From assembly GCA_965242595.1 (NCBI GenBank), contig OZ251464.1, positions 248,001 through 312,000 on the forward strand: a stretch of 64,000 nt of DNA. The letters are read 5' to 3'. Origin of the DNA: SP197 sp965242595. Lineage in GTDB: Bacteria; Pseudomonadota; Alphaproteobacteria; SP197. The notes beneath the pieces are model-generated. The model was not told the origin of the DNA. It saw only the letters and a program-made list of their open reading frames with translations, and ran no database searches. Below are positions 61,501 to 64,000 of this stretch, one piece after another (position 1 is the stretch's first letter; the number at the start of each line of letters is the position of its first letter). The position numbers and the translations under genes were made by a program.

Positions 61501-62003
61501 CGGTTCCAGGGCGATCCCGGCTTGCGGCTGTAGCGAACGCTGCCGTCCAGGATGGCGGCCTCGACATGGGGCCAGTTGCGCCGTCCGGTGGCGATGGCGG
61601 CCTCGACATCGCCGGCCAGCCAGCGCTCGCGCACGCCCCGGCTCCAGTTCAGAAACAGCTGCCCGTCCCGCACCGTCCAGGCCTGTTCCGGGTCCACCTC
61701 GGCGGCATAGCGGCCGCGGGAAAGCGCATAGGCGCACCAGCCGCCGAACTGGGGCGCATAAGCCTCCGGCGCGGCGGCGAACAGGTCGCGATGGGCGGGC
61801 GAGGCGAACAGCCAGCGCGCGCCCTGCCAGGAATGGGCGATGTCGGGGCTGCCGGCCACGGCCCGGCCCTGGGTGAAATAGGCCACCGGGTCGAAGCCGG
61901 CGATGGCGATGCCGTCGGGGGTGGTGTTGACGACGCTGGCCTCGAAGGCGGCGGCGGGCGGGGCCATGGCGATGGCGGCGGCGGCGAGCAGCGCGCGGAT
62001 CAT
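61497..62003 (-). CDS. YHS-domain protein, exported
   Basis: A 168-residue protein with an N-terminal signal peptide (MIRALLAAAAIAMAPPAAA). The YHS core follows (IAIAGFDPVAYFTQGRAVAGSPDIAHSW at about 35-62; GARWLFASPAHRDLFAAAPEAYAPQFGGWCAYA next). YHS domains are linked to metal handling, but their function in this exported form is unknown. The start at 62003 was set by the signal peptide. It is divergent from the MttB-like genes. Confidence 0.82.
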   Translation of the reverse strand: MIRALLAAAAIAMAPPAAAFEASVVNTTPDGIAIAGFDPVAYFTQGRAVAGSPDIAHSWQGARWLFASPAHRDLFAAAPEAYAPQFGGWCAYALSRGRYAAEVDPEQAWTVRDGQLFLNWSRGVRERWLAGDVEAAIATGRRNWPHVEAAILDGSVRYSRKPGSPWNR

Positions 62004-62069
62004 GTTTCCCTCCTTCCAGGCGGGGCTTCCGGGGGCCAGCAGACACCTTTCGCCGCCGCCGGGCAACGG

Positions 62070-62106
62070 TTTGCAGCGCCCGCTTGCAGGCCCGGGCGTT
62101 TGCAGC
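62070..62106. repeat. three TTTGCAGC-like repeats upstream of the first MttB gene
   Basis: TTTGCAGC (62070-62077), CTTGCAGG (62083-62090) and TTTGCAGC (62099-62106) are spaced 13 and 16 nt apart, in the 145-nt divergent region between the YHS and MttB-like genes. They may be binding sites for a regulator. Confidence 0.35.
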
Positions 62107-62148
62107 CCTGGGCGGCGCGCTTTATGAGCGCAGCGGGGAGGGGAGCGG

Positions 62149-63534
62149 ATGGCGAACGAGGCAGCGGCGCTTTCCACGCGCCAGGCGCCCTGGCGCCAGG
62201 TGGCGAATCCCTTTCCGCCTCTGGCGCCGCTTTCGGCAGACGAGCTCGCCTTCGTGCAGGACCGCTCGCTCAGGGTGCTGGAGGAGATCGGGGTCGAATG
62301 TCTCCACGATGGCGCCCTGGCCATCCTGGCCGGCGCCGGGGCCGAGGTCGATCACGGCGCCCGGCGGGTGCGCTTCGACCGCGCATTGGTGGCCGAGGCC
62401 GTGGCCAGGGCGCCGGCCAGCTTTCGCCTCCATGCCCGCAATCCCGCCCGCGATGTCACCATCGGCGGCAACCGCATCGCCTTCTGCCCGGTTGCCAGCC
62501 CGCCCTTCGTGCGCGGCCTGGACGGGGTGCGCCGCGCCGGCAGCTTCGCCGATTATTGCGATCTGCTGCGGCTGGGCCAAAGCCTGAACGCGCTGCACTT
62601 CTTCGGCGGCTATCCGGTAGAGCCGACCGATCTGCCCGCCGCCAGCCGCCATCTGGATTGCCTCGCCGCCTTCGTCACCCTGACGGATCGGGCCTGGCAC
62701 GCCTATTCCCTGGGCGCGGAACGCATTCACGATGCGCTGGAGATCGCCGCCATCGCGCGCGGCATCCCCAAACAGGCGCTGAAGGCCGCGCCCGGCATCG
62801 TCACCGTGGTGAACGCCAACTCGCCGCTGCGCTTCGATACGCCCATGCTGGCGGGTCTGCTGGCCATGGCCGAATACCGCCAGCCGGTGATCGTCACCCC
62901 CTTCACCCTGGCGGGCGCCATGGCACCGGCCAGCCTGGCCGGGGCGCTGACCCAGCAGAACGCCGAGGCCCTGGCCGGCATCGCCCTGGTGCAGCTGGCC
63001 AGCCCCGGCGCGCCGGCGGTCTATGGCGGCTTTACCAGCAATGTGGATATGAAATCCGGCGCGCCCGCCTTCGGCACGCCGGAATATGCCCGCGCGGTGC
63101 TGGCGGGCGGGCAGCTGGCGCGGCTGAACGGCCTGCCCTACCGTTCCAGCAACGCCAACGCCTCCAACGCCGTCGATGCCCAGGCGGGCTGGGAAAGCGC
63201 CATGTCGCTGATGGCGGCGGTGCTGGGCCATGCCAATATCGTGCTGCACGGTGCCGGCTGGCTGGAAGGTGGCCTGGTGGCCAGCTTCGAAAAGACGGTG
63301 CTGGACGCCCGCGCCATCGAAGCGGTGGCGGCGATGCTGCAACCGCTGGCACCGGACAATGCCGCCCCCGGCCCCTGGGACGGCGCCGCCGCTGCCGGCG
63401 CGGCCCGGGCCGACGCAAAGGCGTTGCTGGCGGCCTATGAGCCGCCGCCGCTGGATGCGTCCATATCCGAGGCCCTGGCCGCCTTCGTCGCCCGGCGCCG
63501 GCAGGAGATTGCCCGGCGCGCCGGCAGCGCCTAA
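62149..63534 (+). CDS. MttB/MtgB-family methyltransferase (non-pyrrolysine)
   Basis: A 461-residue member of the trimethylamine methyltransferase family (TIM barrel). It reads through without an in-frame amber codon, so it is the pyrrolysine-free type. Proteins of this type are known to demethylate glycine betaine or carnitine-like amines in some species. Conserved blocks are the N-terminal RVLEEIGVECLHDGALAILAGAG, VNANSPLRFDTPMLAGLLAMAEY and SNASNAVDAQAGWESAMSL. A GGGGAG ribosome site precedes the ATG. No corrinoid-binding MttC partner or reductase is in the window. Confidence 0.85.
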   Translation: MANEAAALSTRQAPWRQVANPFPPLAPLSADELAFVQDRSLRVLEEIGVECLHDGALAILAGAGAEVDHGARRVRFDRALVAEAVARAPASFRLHARNPARDVTIGGNRIAFCPVASPPFVRGLDGVRRAGSFADYCDLLRLGQSLNALHFFGGYPVEPTDLPAASRHLDCLAAFVTLTDRAWHAYSLGAERIHDALEIAAIARGIPKQALKAAPGIVTVVNANSPLRFDTPMLAGLLAMAEYRQPVIVTPFTLAGAMAPASLAGALTQQNAEALAGIALVQLASPGAPAVYGGFTSNVDMKSGAPAFGTPEYARAVLAGGQLARLNGLPYRSSNANASNAVDAQAGWESAMSLMAAVLGHANIVLHGAGWLEGGLVASFEKTVLDARAIEAVAAMLQPLAPDNAAPGPWDGAAAAGAARADAKALLAAYEPPPLDASISEALAAFVARRRQEIARRAGSA

Positions 63535-63560
63535 GCTCCCCACCCCGAACGGAGCCGGCC

Positions 63561-64000
63561 ATGGCCCCACGCCGCCCCAAGCCCTCCCGGCGCCATGCGC
63601 CGCGCCGCGCCGCCAGGGCCGGGCGCAACGCAACGCCGGGCCAGCTGCCCTGGCGGCGGGTGGAAAACCCCTTCCCCCCCCTGGAGGTGCTGAGCGCCGA
63701 CCAGCTGGAGCATATCCACCTGGCCTCGCTGACCGTGCTGGAAGAGCTGGGCATGGAGGTGCTGGGGGCCGAGGCGCGGCGCATCTATCGCCAGGCCGGC
63801 GCCGATGTGGACGAAGGAAACAAGCGGGTGCGGCTGGACCGCGCCCTGGTGATGGAACGGCTGGCGGCGGCCCCGGCCGAGTTCACGCTCTACAGCCGCA
63901 TCCCGGGCCGCCATGTCACCCTGGGCGGCAACCGCATCGTGATGGCGGCCGTCTCCAGCCCGCCCAACTGTTCCGATCTGGATGGCGGGCGCCGGGCGGG
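63561..64000 (+). CDS. second MttB-family methyltransferase, cut by window edge
   Basis: The first 146 residues are visible. After a basic, Arg-rich N-terminus, the sequence repeats the MttB start (VLSADQLEHIHLASLTVLEELGMEVLGAEARRIYRQAGADVDE) seen in the preceding gene; that alignment is clear over about 100 residues. It starts 27 nt after the first copy, with GGAG upstream. The pair is probably a tandem duplication that has diverged. Confidence 0.82.
   Translation, partial: MAPRRPKPSRRHAPRRAARAGRNATPGQLPWRRVENPFPPLEVLSADQLEHIHLASLTVLEELGMEVLGAEARRIYRQAGADVDEGNKRVRLDRALVMERLAAAPAEFTLYSRIPGRHVTLGGNRIVMAAVSSPPNCSDLDGGRRA

Noticed and set aside
62149..63534. Pyrrolysine-containing MttB
   Set aside because: The gene is full length without an in-frame TAG, so it belongs to the pyrrolysine-free group.

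Overview
The window is a gene-dense, very GC-rich piece of a bacterial chromosome. It is most likely from an alphaproteobacterium in the broad Rhodospirillales sense. The grounds are gene order and family resemblance: rplU-rpmA-obgE-proB-proA-nadD-rsfS, an atpHAGDC operon without F0 genes, sucCD-sucA-sucB-lpd in one operon, and DUF484-xerC. No rRNA, tRNA or CRISPR array was recognised. No stretch longer than about 300 bases lacks a gene; the longest gaps (about 250-275 bases at 1491-1742, 9323-9596 and 37939-38188) are promoter or leader regions.

Region 1-9400 (minus strand) is a translation/housekeeping operon whose genes mostly overlap by 4 nt. It has been interrupted twice. A MunI-type restriction-modification pair (predicted target CAATTG) sits between nadD and rsfS. 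A Rieske oxygenase and a HigBA-like toxin-antitoxin pair lie between rsfS and gpmI, where many relatives carry rlmH. Region 9600-14400 (plus) holds an AT-richer HTH/GIY-YIG nuclease-like gene, a PPP-family phosphatase, three ADP-heptose genes (gmhB, gmhA, hldD) and a carnitine-dehydrogenase-like gene.

Region 14500-23400 is mixed metabolism: a BMP-type lipoprotein, alanine dehydrogenase, adenosine kinase, moaA, a FAD oxidoreductase and two cobalamin genes (cbiD, cobK). Directly after moaA lies a 75-codon SelW/Rdx-type selenoprotein gene with an in-frame UGA in a CxxU motif. Ordinary gene callers would miss it, and it implies that the organism makes selenocysteine. Region 23500-31200 is the TCA operon sucC-sucD-sucA-sucB-lpd. 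An AT-rich island at 31196-32440 encodes an unassigned PD-(D/E)XK-like protein. Then come xerC-DUF484, a transaldolase-like gene, priA, a Tat-exported alpha-carbonic anhydrase and atpHAGDC.

Region 43000-48100 has a divergent urocanase with an isochorismatase-fold hydrolase and a MOSC protein, an SMP-30 lactonase and a Fic protein. Region 48200-59700 is a beta-oxidation cluster: three acyl-CoA dehydrogenases, thiolase, a FadJ-like bifunctional enzyme, acyl-CoA synthetase, an APH-like phosphotransferase and an MFS transporter, with msrA embedded. The window ends with a GMC oxidoreductase, a YHS-domain protein and two tandem MttB-family methyltransferases, the second cut by the window edge.

Two themes link distant parts. 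First, small AT-richer genes for nucleases or toxins sit singly between core genes. Second, several enzymes fit methylated or quaternary amine catabolism: a Rieske oxygenase with a bridging Glu, a carnitine-DH-like enzyme, a GMC oxidoreductase and MttB homologues.
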